Shown here: piece by piece, positions 32,349-44,143 of the stretch | How positions within the stretch are numbered: the stretch's first letter is position 1 | Layout of the letters: each line of letters opens with the position of its first letter | NCBI GenBank assembly: GCA_907163375.1 | Contig: CAJQUW010000527.1 | Location: 1 to 64,000, forward strand | Direction: 5' to 3' | Origin: Prostheceraeus crozeri | Taxonomy: Eukaryota > Platyhelminthes > Polycladida > Euryleptidae | DNA: 64,000 bases | The notes under the pieces: generated by a model | The model's database searches: none | What the model saw: only the letters and a program-made list of their open reading frames with translations | Told to the model about the DNA's origin: nothing | Translations under genes and position numbers: made by a program

Positions 32349-34019
32349 TAGTCGAACTTATCAGCACAATGACCAAGATTAACTAGCTTAAACCCAAATT
32401 TGCTAATGACAGTTCCTGGGATGCCAAATTATAACCAAAATTTATCGGAGAAAATGTAGTCGAGGAATAACGGCGTATACTGAGGGTCACGCGATTCTTA
32501 TGTCAGCTACACAGTCAGAGCAACTCCTGCTTCTCGACTAAGGACAGAATAACTAAGCATAATTCATGATCGCGTTCGAGGAAAGTGAATTCAATCTCGA
32601 TATCTCGACCATTTATTAGACTTTCGAGAACTCGAGATTACAGTGCCGAGATCTCGATATTCCAGATTAGATTAGCTTATTATTTTTATACTTAACAAAT
32701 AAAATTAATGTTTCATTGAATTGCCTGTTGGAACATTAGGTCAACTGTTGACGCAAAATGTGCTAGTGTTCTCAAACTTGCATATTATTGAAAGCCATCT
32801 GAAAGGCCATGAGTTATATAGTCTTGAAGATGCACAATGCTAAGTGACTGTACCTTTGAACTGTCTTTTAAATGACTGATAGCTGTATTTATCAGTCATC
32901 CATGAATGCTAGCTGTGTTAAACACATATGTAGGCCTACATGTTGAACACCTACTCCAAGTCAATAATTATGTCAACTTCATGCTGCATCTAAACAACTA
33001 GTTACAAAATATTGTGTTATTTGGAGTGGACGAGGGAATACCGACCTCCAACCCACTTTCATACTGAATACAGAAATCGTGAATTTGAAATGAATTTGCA
33101 ACATATTTTGTGCGGCGGACTAATTCAAAATCAGCATTTCTATCGGACTATTGTCGGTCCCGGGAAATCAAGGTGGATCAAGGTGAAGAGAAATGTAGAG
33201 CATTGCGTTGTGTACAATCGTGCACGGTGATAACTTTGTTTTAGGTTCCTGTATATTTAATGAAGCGCATTCTTCCGTATTGTAAGAGGCTTTTTACGGA
33301 ATTGACTTACATGAGCTTTGTTTATCATGTACTAAATTCCTTTTCACCGTTGCAGGATTGCTAGTTTAAATTATCGACGAAGGAAAAAGTGATTGTAGTT
33401 TCATATAGAAGACTCTAAATACAACATAAATTTTAATGAATAGTAACACTTGTTTTCATGAATTTCATTAATTGCCGTAGTGAATACGTCTCAGAGTTTT
33501 TTTTATTTTTTATGAGTATTGCATACTCATAGGCTGTCCATGCTTATCAAATGCTCAACTAGTTTATTAAGCATGTTTTCACAACACTGTCGAATTGGGG
33601 AATTTTACCTACTTTCCACCTGCTATTTCACACAGTTTTGGTCAAGAATCCGGTAATTTGATTCATCTCCTACGCCTTTGCTTCATCTAGCTGGATATTT
33701 AAAACTTTGATAAACAGAACTGTATTCACTTGAGATAATAAAGTATAAAATTTTGTGAAACACCATTCTTATCGCATTTATGCAAACAAGGATCGTTCTT
33801 TAATCGTAATTGAAATATTTCTATAATTAAGAAGAAAGACGGATTTATGAAATTAAATCGGCCACTGTCAGACATCAATTCTCTTGAGCACCTGTCACCA
33901 TATGCAATAAATTGCGCTTTATGAGTAATTGACACTACTTGCAATCTCGAATTCGAGATATTGGTACTTGGAAAATATTGAACTCGAGATTGAATTCATT
34001 AGTTCGAGTCGCACTTTAT
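32349..34019. other. AT-rich region bounded by CTCGA-rich inverted words; possible DNA element
   Basis: No coding frame I trust. Near 32,575-32,665 and 33,945-34,010 are clusters of small palindromes (TCTCGATATCTCGA, TCGAGAACTCGAGA, TCTCGAATTCGAGATA). The two clusters are inverted copies over GAATTCAATCTCGA. This is the pattern of terminal and subterminal repeats of a non-autonomous DNA transposon of about 1.4 kb. Ends and target duplication are not resolved. Confidence 0.35.
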
Positions 34020-34380
34020 CTGAATCGAAGGGCGCCACTTAGTTAGTTAGTTATCCAGTTTTAATCCGGTGATTTCCCCGTGTCCGAGGGTGGCCGGATG
34101 TACCTTATCGTGCCGCAATCGCCTTCACACCTAGTCTCCATTTCCTTCTGTCCAATACATACTTTTTCGTCAGGCCTATCCAAGACATTTCTCTTCCACT
34201 AGCGTCTTCCACATTTTCTTGGGTCGTCCTCGCTTTCTTCTACCCCCAAAATTCAGCGCTCTCCTCAAAGCACTAAATTCATCCGTCCTCAAAACATGGC
34301 CACACCATCTCACTCCATTTGTCCTTAATAAACTATCAAAACCTTCATTCAACCCAAGCAACCGCATCAGCTCTTCACTG
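34020..34380 (-). pseudogene. LINE tail remnant (RWCGHVLR type), 5'-truncated
   Basis: Minus-strand C-terminal end of a non-LTR retrotransposon. Motifs in order: LMRLLGLNEGFDSLLRTNGV, RWCGHVLRTDEF, then GGRRKRGRPKKMWKTLVEE. After one frameshift it continues MSWIGLTKKYVLDRRKWRLG and ends in RIKTG. The R-W-x-G-H-V-L-R and G-R-P-K-x-x-W pair is the standard tail of one widespread group of LINEs in marine invertebrates. Only about 360 bp remain, and the 5' break falls against the THAP remnant on its right. Clade not assigned. Confidence 0.8.
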
Positions 34381-34388
34381 TTGTAAAA

Positions 34389-34588
34389 ATGTCGCAGTGC
34401 TTTTTCGTCGGATGTGGCAGCAGCACCAATACTTAGCGCACAAATTATATAGCTTCTACAGATTCCCAAAAGATGTCCTTGTTCAATTAATGGTGTCGGA
34501 GCACAGGATGGAAAGACTTTATACTAATAAGCATAGTCGAGTATGTTCTGACCACTTCGCCGACATAAACAAGACAAAATATCTATGA
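34389..34588 (+). pseudogene. THAP zinc-finger domain remnant, frameshifted
   Basis: The plus strand starts MSQCFFVGCGSSTNT (the C-x4-C start of a C2CH THAP finger), then shifts frame and continues LYSFYRFPKD and KHSRVCSDHF (the C-x2-H end). Spacing, the FPKD box and the VCSDHF end are those of a THAP DNA-binding domain of about 60-65 residues. The first frame stops after 15 codons, and the second lacks the usual central Trp and ends soon after the final His, so it is not functional as it stands. It could descend from a host THAP gene or a P-element-like transposase. It lies back to back with a LINE tail, which may have inserted beside it. Confidence 0.7.
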
Positions 34589-36892
34589 GATGGTATGTTA
34601 TCTGACCAATATCGAGCCAATTAGTCTCTATTTCGTTTGCGACCTACCGCAATCTAATGTCTCAAATGATGCCAATGACTGAATATTTTTCAGAATGCAT
34701 TCTGTCTAAAAGTGATCTTAATTCAATGATTTCGAATTAGAACAACATTTTGACTTTATCTAGAAATATCGTAAATTGAAGCCACTGCGATGCATCGAAG
34801 CATTCATACTATATTCATTTCAGACAATATGTTACCAAATTTATGTACGTACAACTGTCAAATACTGTATATGTGCAACATGCATAATTTTTATCTTAAT
34901 ATTGAGTGAATAATACGTCACTTCAAAAAATGGTGAACGGAGTTTGATAGCACTTCTCCTATTATGGAAGAGATACACCAACTGTAAAAAGTTGCATGCT
35001 GAATTTAATTAATATTAGTGCAAGTACTTTTATCTTTTTTCAAATCGCATGACCTGAGAAAACACTTGATCACCTTCCATGACTTCTTATTGACAATATT
35101 TGAAGCTAATGGCTCACTGCATAGCAGCAGTCAGCGGAGAATAGTTGCAGGGTCGTGAGAAGGTTCTGCTAATTCACTATCATGTTGATGACTTGGAACT
35201 AAGTTAAATGATTCGATCTATCCAAGCGATGACCAAGACAGTGGCATAGGTGGTGGTGATGATTATGACCCGCTTTTAGTCAAAAGACGAGAAAATTAGC
35301 CAAATTGTATGCGTTTCATCTCTCAAGTGATCGTCTTGAGAACGAGAGCAGTGAAACACATGTTTGCATAAAAGTTTTTTCCTTCAACACTTCGCAGACC
35401 TGCCCGCCAGATTCATCAAAAATGCCAGTTATCTCAACATGCATAGTGACAAAGTGGATTTCGGACTTTAGGGATTATTCCACTATGCAGTTCTTGTCAG
35501 AAAATCCCGCTCGGTGCATCTGATGTGGGTGACACTCGTCACATGTCTATCAGTTTGCATGCGACAGTCAACTGGTAAACGCATTAAGAAATTCGTCATG
35601 AATTCTCTATTCATGAATCAAGCAATGTCTACAACTAACGCCGCTCGGAAGATAAATTCGAGGCGCGCGATACATATCACAAATTTTGATGGATGAATTC
35701 GCCAAAATCTAATGACACTACTCAGTTACTCAATGTAGAACATTAATCGCTAAAATCTGGCTCTTATTTTCAATCATTGTTGATGTACGTCATTTCATTA
35801 GGCGTGTTGAATTTGCACTAAAATTTCCCTGCCAAATGACAAAATTATTGAAGACAACATGACTAAATGCCGTCGATAGCATGACTTATGCAAGGGCTAA
35901 AATAGCATATCGAAGTAATGTTGTCAATATGTAAAAAAGGTCTGCATTTGACTTTTTGACTTCGAAAAACATTGCAATTGATTTCAAGCTATTGCAATTA
36001 CCTAGTCGGTGCAATTTTGGCCGCGCAGCTATTTTACAGGCTGAGCCGGTCCAATCAATTTCCATGTCTTAACACATATCATATTTCTCAGTTACAGGAG
36101 ACTTCAAAACACTATACATGACCAAAATCTCTATTAATTGGTTCACTTATTGTAGAGAATTTCTATCTTTTACTTATTTATGATGTTATTGATTATTTCC
36201 TTTTAGACATATTTATGAAACACTCGCTATCACCGACTCAGCTACTGTGATAGTCGTCAGACCAAAATTGTACTGACTGAGTTCATTTATCCTTCACGAC
36301 AGCGCAAATCTGAGAATAGTTTGACCTTCATTTACAGGAATTGTAGCCTAGAGAATTCATTGTTCACTTTAATATGGCATCCGACTCCAAATTCTAATAC
36401 ATAGATGGTCCTTCAAATGAAGCATAAATGATAAAATTGAAGAGTTTTCGTCTCGTCTGTGGGAAAGCAAGCAAGACTACATGTCATCTCACCAATATAA
36501 GGAGCTGCGAGGAACCCCTGAGGAGACATTGACAAATTTGATGCTTTGATCTTGCTGAATTATCTGTTTGAGGAAATGCAGTGTAGTATATTGAACAAAT
36601 TTCCTGGATTTTGGTGCCTGAATTCAGACAAAAAAATGTGTACATTAAATTTAGAAATACAAACACGAATAAATATGATAGGCACTTACGAATTACTTCT
36701 GAGAATTATGCAACTCAACCGACAGTTCAGAAAATCAATGTAGCTCTCTTTGACATCCACATAATGCAACAGCATTCTACCTCTTTGATGATCGGTGCTT
36801 CTGTAAAATGCGAACATCTGAAAGATACCGAAAACAGCTGATTTACTGACCCTGACCTACTTCTGGAAGCCGCCATCGTTTAGGTACCGTTG
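34589..36892. other. No clear feature; AT-rich
   Basis: About 2.3 kb without a recognisable gene or repeat. Open stretches near 35,305-35,523 and 35,514-35,696 follow each other on the plus strand and hold several Cys residues, but I see no zinc-finger spacing or other motif and would not call them coding. Confidence 0.35.
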
Positions 36893-37150
36893 TCATGACA
36901 GCGCGTGTCCACGAAGTTCTATTGTTCTCAATGTCAATGACCGTTCTAGTCCTTTTATATTATATAGTGTCGGATTTCTATGGTTGCAAATATACTCGAA
37001 CAATGGTCTAATCATTGCCGATCTGATCAGATGTGTGGATGCTTGCACTTTTAAATCGAACAACTTTAACTTTCGAAAGAAGTGAATTTTGAAGATTCTT
37101 CTGAGATGATTGTAACTGATCAGATTCGTGCAGCTAGCCTCATCCTGCAA
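36893..37150 (-). pseudogene. Possible scrap of LINE reverse transcriptase
   Basis: An 85-codon minus-strand open stretch with LIRSAMIRPLFEY and, after a short gap, RNPTLYNIKGLERS. This is similar to the post-catalytic region of some LINE RTs, where R-P-x-x-E-Y is followed by N-P and an L-E-R helix. The match is short and no catalytic motif is present, so this is tentative. It straddles the left edge of the 769-bp duplicated segment. In the second copy (44,144 onward) the likeness breaks at that edge, hinting that this locus is the older context. Confidence 0.3.
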
Positions 37151-37750
37151 CTTTGGTTCAGAACTGCAACTATTGTTATTCCAGTCTACGAGAATGCGTA
37201 TTTCATAAAACTAATTAAATGAAAATCTCCGACAGATAAGGGCAACACATTTTGACCACAAGCAGCAAAAGTTTTATGCCGTCATGCCTAGCAGGATAGA
37301 CCATGTCACTCAAATGACCTAGCAGATGTCGTCGCAGTACAACACAATGATGCATAGATCATTCATTAGCTGCAGATGTATCAGAATTCACAAATAATAT
37401 AGAGACATGCACTGTTCGCTGTGTACGTACAATTGAACTGATGAAGCGACATTACTGAGCAAAGCGTGAATGTTATCCATCTATTCTTGACCACGACAGT
37501 GGTTTGATAACAACGCTGAAACAATTTAAATTCATTTTTCTCGCATGTGAACACATCAGTTGAATGCATTTGAACACTTTATTGAAATATGCATTTGTAC
37601 TGATTTGTTTTGTCAGATGCATTTGATTACGGTGAGTCAAAAAATTGAATTTTCATGACATGAAAGAAGTTGCATTTGATATTTGTGAACTGATAGGTGA
37701 GAACATCTTTTTCGATACGGAATTAACCTCTTAAGCTATGTTCACACAGG
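36982..37750. repeat. 769-bp duplicated segment, copy 1
   Basis: The segment matches 44,144-44,912 at a constant offset of 7,162 with no indel and very few substitutions (one seen: CACTTTATT here against CACATTATT). The right edge stops 17 bp inside a PIF/Harbinger-like terminal repeat (AGCTATGTTCACACAGG at 37,734-37,750), after which the two loci diverge completely. No credible gene lies inside; the open stretch at 37,381-37,569 is identical in both copies but has no motif. Confidence 0.9.
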
Positions 37751-38115
37751 TGAGATGAAAATTGTTTCATAAAATTTCTTCGATAGATCAAACCAAGTGT
37801 GGCTACTTCATGAAGATCACCAATTTTTACTTTGTGTTTCCACTGTAAAAGTTCTTCCACTAATAAACGAAAGCAATAGACTAATTCATCTTAATTCATT
37901 TGCTTCACATGATATAGTCAATATTTCATTTTCAGTCAGCGATGATCAGCTAGTTGCAATCCCATATTCCTCCGACTTCCAGAAACTTTCACTTCTTTTT
38001 CTTTATACCTTTTGTCATCACTTTGCTAAATTTAATCACATTCTCTCATCAACAATTAAGGTCAAACCCAGCCGTCTTGCGTATAAATGAATTTCAGCTT
38101 TTACTCCAGTTGCTA
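37751..38115. other. Unique spacer before the mariner element
   Basis: AT-rich sequence with a plus-strand open stretch of 97 codons (37,797-38,090) that shows no motif or splice context I can use. I regard it as chance. Confidence 0.35.
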
Positions 38116-38117
38116 TA

Positions 38118-39410
38118 CCGAGTGGTCAAAAAGTTTGTATAAACCCAATGTTAAAAGAAATATCTGCATTTCTAACACGTAGATTCCCTATTCAAGTAAA
38201 CGTTTGTTGGAAAATAATTTGAAATGGATATCCATGACATATGATTGAGGAAACAAAGAATACTATGATCTTTCTAATTCTAAAATTACATTGAAAACTT
38301 TGCTTTTCGTATAATAGGCCACGTGAGGTAGTGATTGTTAAATGTTATTTTAATATGCTAAGTTCTCACAAACATAATTCATCCTTGGATCTCCTATTTA
38401 ATAACATAAAACTAAAACAAATAATATTAATATATTCATAACATTTATTTCATGACAGACTACAAATTTGAAGAAGTCAAAATAAGATCTCAGTGCCTCA
38501 AGTGCTCAAAATTCTTTCCACTAGCTTCGGCACATTGCTCACATCTTTCCAAAACACTGTGGCAAATTCTGCGACATAAGTCTTTATCTCCGTCAATGTC
38601 TGAGAACGCCTGGTTGGTTCAACTGATTTATGACAGTGAAGTGTGGGTTCTCTGAAGACCAATAAACACAGTTATGTCTGTTCAGTTGCCCACTCAGTTT
38701 GAATTGAGATTCATCTGACCAGATAATTCTGTTCAAAATATGAGGATTATCATTGGTCTCACTGATGAAAATCTCAGCAAAATGAAGACGGCGATCGTAG
38801 TCATCTTCCCGAAGTTCGTGAATAAGACGGGGAATGTAGGGGTGCTTGTCTAGTTCCTTTAAAATATTCATCAGTGATCCTCGTGACCGCCACGTCTAGT
38901 GGACTTCTTTGGAGGGATTTCGCAAGCCTGAGCAACCAAAAACCTGTTGTCTAGTGTGATTGCTGAGACTGGTCTTCCCGATCTTCGTGCGTCTTGAACT
39001 GAGCCTGTTTTACAAACTGATCTCGAATTCTGTATATGGTAACACTAGTTGGAGGTGGTGTTGGAAAAGTCTACTTCCATTCTTCGATCACTTTACGTGC
39101 GCTTTCATGTTTACAATAATCGGTCAAAATAAATTTTCTTTCGTCAGATGACAGCTTCCGAAACATTACGTGACAATAAAAAGTTTGAACTGATTTTGGT
39201 CATACACCGATAAGCTTAGATATATCTTTGGATAAAATCAATGATTCTTAACATTGACATCTAATTTTAAGTGTCTGACTGAGCATAGATAGTCCATGTA
39301 CTGTTAGATGACTCGACTAGGTATCTAACTGTTCAGGTTGACACGAATCATATTAGAAATGTAGATATTTCGTTTAACATTAGATATATACAAACTTTTT
39401 GACCACTTTG
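38118..39410 (-). mobile_element. Tc1/mariner element, full length but dead
   Basis: A 1,293-bp element flanked by TA on both sides (38,116-38,117 and 39,411-39,412), the target duplication of Tc1/mariner. The ends are inverted repeats of about 55 bp with a few mismatches, sharing AGTGGTCAAAAAGTTTGTAT, then AATGTTAAA and GAAATATCT. Size, TA duplication and the transposase inside all agree. The copy is old: its transposase has stops, a frameshift and an internal deletion, and the inverted repeats have diverged by several bases. It ends about 195 bp upstream of the astacin start codon. Confidence 0.92.
38490..39166 (-). pseudogene. Tc1/mariner transposase remnant
   Basis: It starts at ATG 39,166 with MFRKLSSDERKFILTDYCKH, a helix-turn-helix start, then VTIYRIRDQFVKQ. 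A shift leads to SVQDARRSGRPVSAITLDNR, the GRPR-like linker, and KKSTRRGG. The catalytic domain begins LREDDYDRRLHFAEIF and IIWSDESQF, which holds the first Asp of the DDE/D triad, and then HNCVYWSSENPH and NQPGV. The segment with the second and third catalytic acids is gone. The C-terminal end follows directly: CRRICHSVLERCEQC and KNFEHL. About 680 nt remain of the usual 1,030 or so. In-frame stops and at least two frame changes make it inactive. Confidence 0.88.
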
Positions 39411-39605
39411 TATATCTAGGAATCGATGATTCACTACAATAAGAGTCAAATTGGCCGTCATGTACACGTATAGAAATGAACTTTAGCTTTCAATGTTTTA
39501 TATCTAGGTGTCCATGACTGACGTCAGATATCGCATTAACTATGAATTTGAAAAAAAATTGAATACATTCTTTTGTACTTTGCATGTATAGAAGACGATA
39601 ACACA

Positions 39606-40619
39606 ATGTCAACACGATACTTTCATCTTCAAAGGCATACCTTCAGAATGCAGAATGTATACATTTTTATTCTTTCGGTTGCTCCATTTACATTCGGAGG
39701 TGTTATACCTATCGATGAAAGAATTGCTCAGGCTGCTGCAAATGAGAATGATTCAGAATTGCTTGAGGAGAACTCAATTTTAGTCGCAGATGACAAAAGA
39801 TATACTCCTACTCAATGGAGGCAAATTCAGCAAGATCGTGAAATCCATGAGCCTACTGCACGACGCAAACGAATGGCGTATAAAAGTACTCTTACACGTT
39901 GGGATGGCGCAATTATTCCCTATTCATTCGGAAATGGATTCTCACAAAAGGACAAACACCTTATCAACAAAGCAATGAAAGAATGGGAAACTGTCAGCTG
40001 CGTGAAATTTCGAAATGCCTCAAATGCCATTGAGGACAGCATTTTGTTTGTACAAACAGGTGGATGCTTCGCACCCGTTGGAAATACTAAAAAACCTAAT
40101 CAAGAAGTTGGACTTAGAAATAGATGCATAGACAGAGCTGTCATCCTTCACGAGTTAGGACATGTACTGGGATTTCTTCATGAGCAATCACGTCCAGATC
40201 GGGATAAATACATCAATATTCACGAGGAAAATATAAAGAAGGGAAAGGCACACAATTTTAAAAAAATGAATCGGAAAATAGTCAATACTTATGATATGCC
40301 GTATGATTACATGAGCATAATGCATTATGGAATTCACCACTTCAGCAAAAATGGCCAACCAACTATAACAGCTAAAGATAAATCAAAAGCAGAAATACTC
40401 GGAAAGCCAACTCAGTTGTCTTTCAAGGACATTCATCTAGCAAATCTGATTTATAATTGTGCAGGTCATTGTGACCAGAACATACATGTATGTTGTCCAA
40501 CTAATGGATTTCTTGGAAAAGATTGTCAATGTTGGTGCAGAGGTGATTCCCTTGTTCAAACAATGGTCTATTGCACCTCAAAACTGCCGATTTATCCCTT
40601 CGAAGATAAACTTAATTAA
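39606..40619 (+). CDS. Astacin-family zinc metalloprotease, intronless
   Basis: A secreted endopeptidase of the astacin (M12A) family, 337 residues from the first ATG. A second in-frame ATG at 39,648 (residue 15) gives a cleaner signal peptide, MQNVYIFILSVAPFTFGG, and may be the true start. An acidic propeptide ends in a furin-like RRKR at 86-89. The catalytic domain, about residues 91-285, holds the extended zinc motif HELGHVLGFLHEQSRPDRD: His182, His186 and His192 bind zinc and Glu183 is the base. The Met-turn is SIMHYG with Met239 and Tyr241. Cysteines at 132, 154, 174 and 285 fit the two conserved disulfides. A Cys-rich, EGF-like tail follows (CDQNIHVCCPTNGFLGKDCQ). There is no CUB domain, so it is a short, hatching-enzyme-like form. 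I do not see the usual F-x-G-D propeptide switch. There are no introns, which could mean retrocopy origin or a small-gene family. A dead mariner element sits about 195 bp upstream. Confidence 0.93.
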   Translation: MSTRYFHLQRHTFRMQNVYIFILSVAPFTFGGVIPIDERIAQAAANENDSELLEENSILVADDKRYTPTQWRQIQQDREIHEPTARRKRMAYKSTLTRWDGAIIPYSFGNGFSQKDKHLINKAMKEWETVSCVKFRNASNAIEDSILFVQTGGCFAPVGNTKKPNQEVGLRNRCIDRAVILHELGHVLGFLHEQSRPDRDKYINIHEENIKKGKAHNFKKMNRKIVNTYDMPYDYMSIMHYGIHHFSKNGQPTITAKDKSKAEILGKPTQLSFKDIHLANLIYNCAGHCDQNIHVCCPTNGFLGKDCQCWCRGDSLVQTMVYCTSKLPIYPFEDKLN

Positions 40620-43600
40620 TATGTGGGCTATTTGCTAAAACTGGGAAATGTGAATCAAATAACAAGGCAGTTCTAAATAATGTGTCATTGATGTGTCCAA
40701 GAGCGTGTGGAAGGTGTCCAAAATACATTCCTTAGGGAATCTAGGAAGACTTCCCTAGAAAGACTTGTAGCTTGATATGTTAACTCTGATTATGTGTTAA
40801 CTAGATCAGAATGACTCATAGAAGGCATAGGCTACATGTTAAAGAACAAACACTTTGAGATCAGAAGAAAAAGTAGTCAAGGCAATTGAAAAATTGTTAG
40901 GTTAAGGTCTGAATCTGACCTCCCACATGATGATTCAATGGTTTCACAGTGAAGGATCTAAGAGATTTCTTCTGTCTTTCAAAACAAAAATTGGCTAATT
41001 TGATTGATGAAGTGAATTTGGATATCACTCTTTGAAAGTGTGACTTCAAAACCCAACTTTACTTGTAACTGAGAATTCATTTCTTGATTTTACTCTTTGA
41101 GTTGGCCATTATTGTTAATGCTCACAGGTACGAGGCCATCGTTGAACTTTGTAGCAACTTAAAGCAACTGCTTTAAGTGTCAACATTTAATCCAATGCTG
41201 AGCTTTTACTTGAGTTCACTTAAGATCAAAAGCACTTGTCTCCCATTTTACAAGGCACTTTGCCAACTATTTCTTTTACATGCACTTACTTACTTACATT
41301 TCTCATAGGACTATTTACATTTAATTTTGCGGAGAACTTACGAATAGGTCTACTAATCATCCGAAATATAAAGAGTTACCATGACACAATTTTTCACTCT
41401 GAAGATAATTATCTGAATATCTTTAATGAAATCAGGCAAAAATCACATTTATCCAGTAAAGAGAATGCCGAATTTGATATTCGTAAATTTGATAGGCAAT
41501 TTCCGAATGATCATTGTCCCATGGCAACATGCTCGGTTTCTCCAGGTGCTAGTAATCGCAGTGAGATGACTTTGTCATAGCGTGGCTCTTCAGCTGGAAT
41601 GAGTTTACATTACTGTCATAGAGTGAATTGCTATTCAATATAGAATTCTAAATTTTGCTTCATTAATACCAAATGATCTGAAACACCCAGTACAAATATA
41701 ATGAGGAAACACAATGTTTACTTTGAAATCACGGTAGATTTTGACAGTCCTTATGAGGAATGATCTGGCGATCCCATTCATTCTCACGCTTATGCGAGGA
41801 CTATCAATCACATATCAGAAATATAAAATGATAGATGAATAGCATGGCTTCAACATGCGACGAAAGCCAACGAACTTTTCGTATCAGACTATTTATTCAG
41901 TCTTACAGACTAAACTCTCAGGAAATGCTTTACAGAATGTACCGGTACGCTATAATATGCGCCGAAAGCCTCTATATACCTGTGACATTTTGGAATACAA
42001 CATCAAAAGTATAAAACAAAAGTATCATCATGATTTCATGTAAAACTAAATAAAATATAAGAATAAATCATTCTTTCGACACGTCTTAGAAATAATCAAA
42101 TGCAGCTATAATGTTATTTATATATAAATTGCAAAACATATACAACAAACTGATAAAATAATCAAAAAAAATAATTGAATAACAAAATTGTCAAAAGCAA
42201 CATTTGAAACATTAAATAAATGATCATTAATTTCACAGCATCATGAAAGGCAACACGCACTAAGGCGCGTCGAAAAAGTAATTTATTCTTGTATTTCATT
42301 TTGTTTACATGAAATCATAATGTTATCTAACTCTTTCAAATAGTTCGGTTTATGATTTATCAAAAAAGTGTTATTAATGTTGTGGAAAGTCATTTATCAT
42401 CGAGTGCTGGCTTAGTCATGTTTCGACTCAGATCCTGAACACTCAAACCCAGACGAGCAGGGACATGGATGACAGAATACTGAATAGGTCATGAATTATG
42501 ATATGTAAAGGAAACTTCTGTGAAAATGGCTCCAACACTGCAGAAGTGAGAGAGCATTCGTGAATCAAAGAACACAAATACAAATACATTAACAATAATT
42601 GTTAGACTGCGTCCAGCATAGTCTCAGCATTGATCTGCTACCTCATGTCGATTCATGCTTGATCTATCCCAGACGTTTTCAACTTTTCTATTGGTAACCC
42701 CTAAATAGCTAAATAATTTGGATGAAAAATAGATGAATCATCCCCCATGATGTGAAGCAACATGTTTCTGGCACAAAAGCAGTATCTACTGGTGCAAAGT
42801 TCAGCATTCATGACGCAGGCTGTGAAGCCGAAATATTGGATATTATGATAAAAATTAATTGTAGCTTCTGGCTGTTTCATCAATTTTAATAATTCTGATT
42901 ATAATGTTGCTAAAAAATGATTTTAATATTTTGCTGTAACTAAAAAGGGAGTCGAGTTTTCGTTGAAGACAACTGCGGATCATTTTCTAACTGAAGGTGA
43001 TTACTAGTATTGGACGGTGAATGCAGTCTCACAAGACCACGTCTAAGAGAATGCAAGCAACAATTTCACTGCAGATATAACTGCCGCTGGATGCTTCAGT
43101 AGCTTCCGGAGTTGCACTGAAAGGACAGAAGATCTACAAAGTAGTCTCATTTTGGATGAAAGTATGGGGAAGTTTCGAAGAGTGGCATAACTTCCATGCG
43201 TACATTGACTCGTCTTTCGCATAGAGTAAGAATATTAGGTAGAGTAGTAACTCAGTGTTAATTAATTTCCCAATGTGCATTCAGTTTCGATTTCATTAAA
43301 TGAACTCGTGTTGAGACCCAGTACTACATGTGAGATAGGCAAATTGCTACATCTTTGAAGAGCTACTTATATAGAGGTTCCAAATCGCTCATGTACAAAC
43401 ACAGGAAAAATTGACCTTCTTAAAAATTGATCAAATATCTTTTAGACCGCAAGAGCATTTGACTCAGAAGTCACAGTTTAATTAAAAGTAATGAGGAAGA
43501 CCATGTACTTCCATCAGATTCACCACAACAATGCATTATTCGTTCTTAAGAGACATGATGTGGTGGAATCGACAACATCAGCCTCAAGTTGAGATCGGAG

Positions 43601-44143
43601 GACACTGATCAAAAAGAAAAGGAAGTGAAAGTTTCTTGAAGTCGGAGGAGCATGGATTGCAACTAGCTGATCATCGTTGATTGCAAATGGAATATTGACT
43701 ATATAAAGACAAGGAAGTGTTTCAAAGAAGTACTATCAAAAGCCATTGTGTTTGACAACATGATTATTGTGCGAATTGTAATCGATGTACGAATTACGTC
43801 GACTTGTGGTTGGTAGGAACAGCTTCTGCAGCGGCAGCTTAACTAAGGCCACATCAGCCGTCTCTGTCGTGAACGTATCCGATCCCACCTTGGTTTATTT
43901 GGTTGTGGAAATAGTACGAAAATACCGATTCAAATCAAATGGATGACATTTTAGAACTTGATCATCTCGCTTCTTTGGAGACAAATTTAATCATTCACAA
44001 TGACTTGTGACTATAACGGCCATCGTCGAATCACTGTGACATTGCTTTGCTGCTGATTCCTTTTATTTTCATGTTGCTTTGGTCAAATTATCTGTTTCAA
44101 TCGAAGAATTCACTCAGCGAGATTTCACTCATTCACGAGGAAA
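40620..44143. other. Gene-poor AT-rich region after astacin
   Basis: About 3.5 kb with no gene I can support. No AATAAA lies close behind the astacin stop. At 41,300-41,580 a frame follows a plausible acceptor (TTACATTTCTCATAG) and reads through NIKSYHDTIFHSEDNYLNIF to MATCSVSPGASNR, so it could be an exon, but nothing else supports it. Near 41,855-42,043 an open stretch contains MRRKP twice, from the words ATGCGACGAAAGCC and ATGCGCCGAAAGCC, and is followed by AATAAA-type signals; its status is unclear. The rest is AT-rich with poly-A runs around 42,040-42,200. Confidence 0.35.

Noticed and set aside
37381-37569. A 62-codon frame identical at 37,381 and 44,543
   Set aside because: Identity is explained by the 769-bp duplication; no motif, and conservation says nothing about coding in so recent a copy.
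37797-38090. A 97-codon plus-strand stretch before the mariner element
   Set aside because: Low-complexity hydrophobic runs without family likeness; a second frame overlaps it. Probably chance.
38960-39151. Plus-strand frame inside the mariner element
   Set aside because: Antisense shadow of the transposase N-terminal region.
41855-42043. Open stretch with MRRKP repeated twice
   Set aside because: Interesting internal repeat, but no family, no splice evidence and short length; left as an unassigned spacer.
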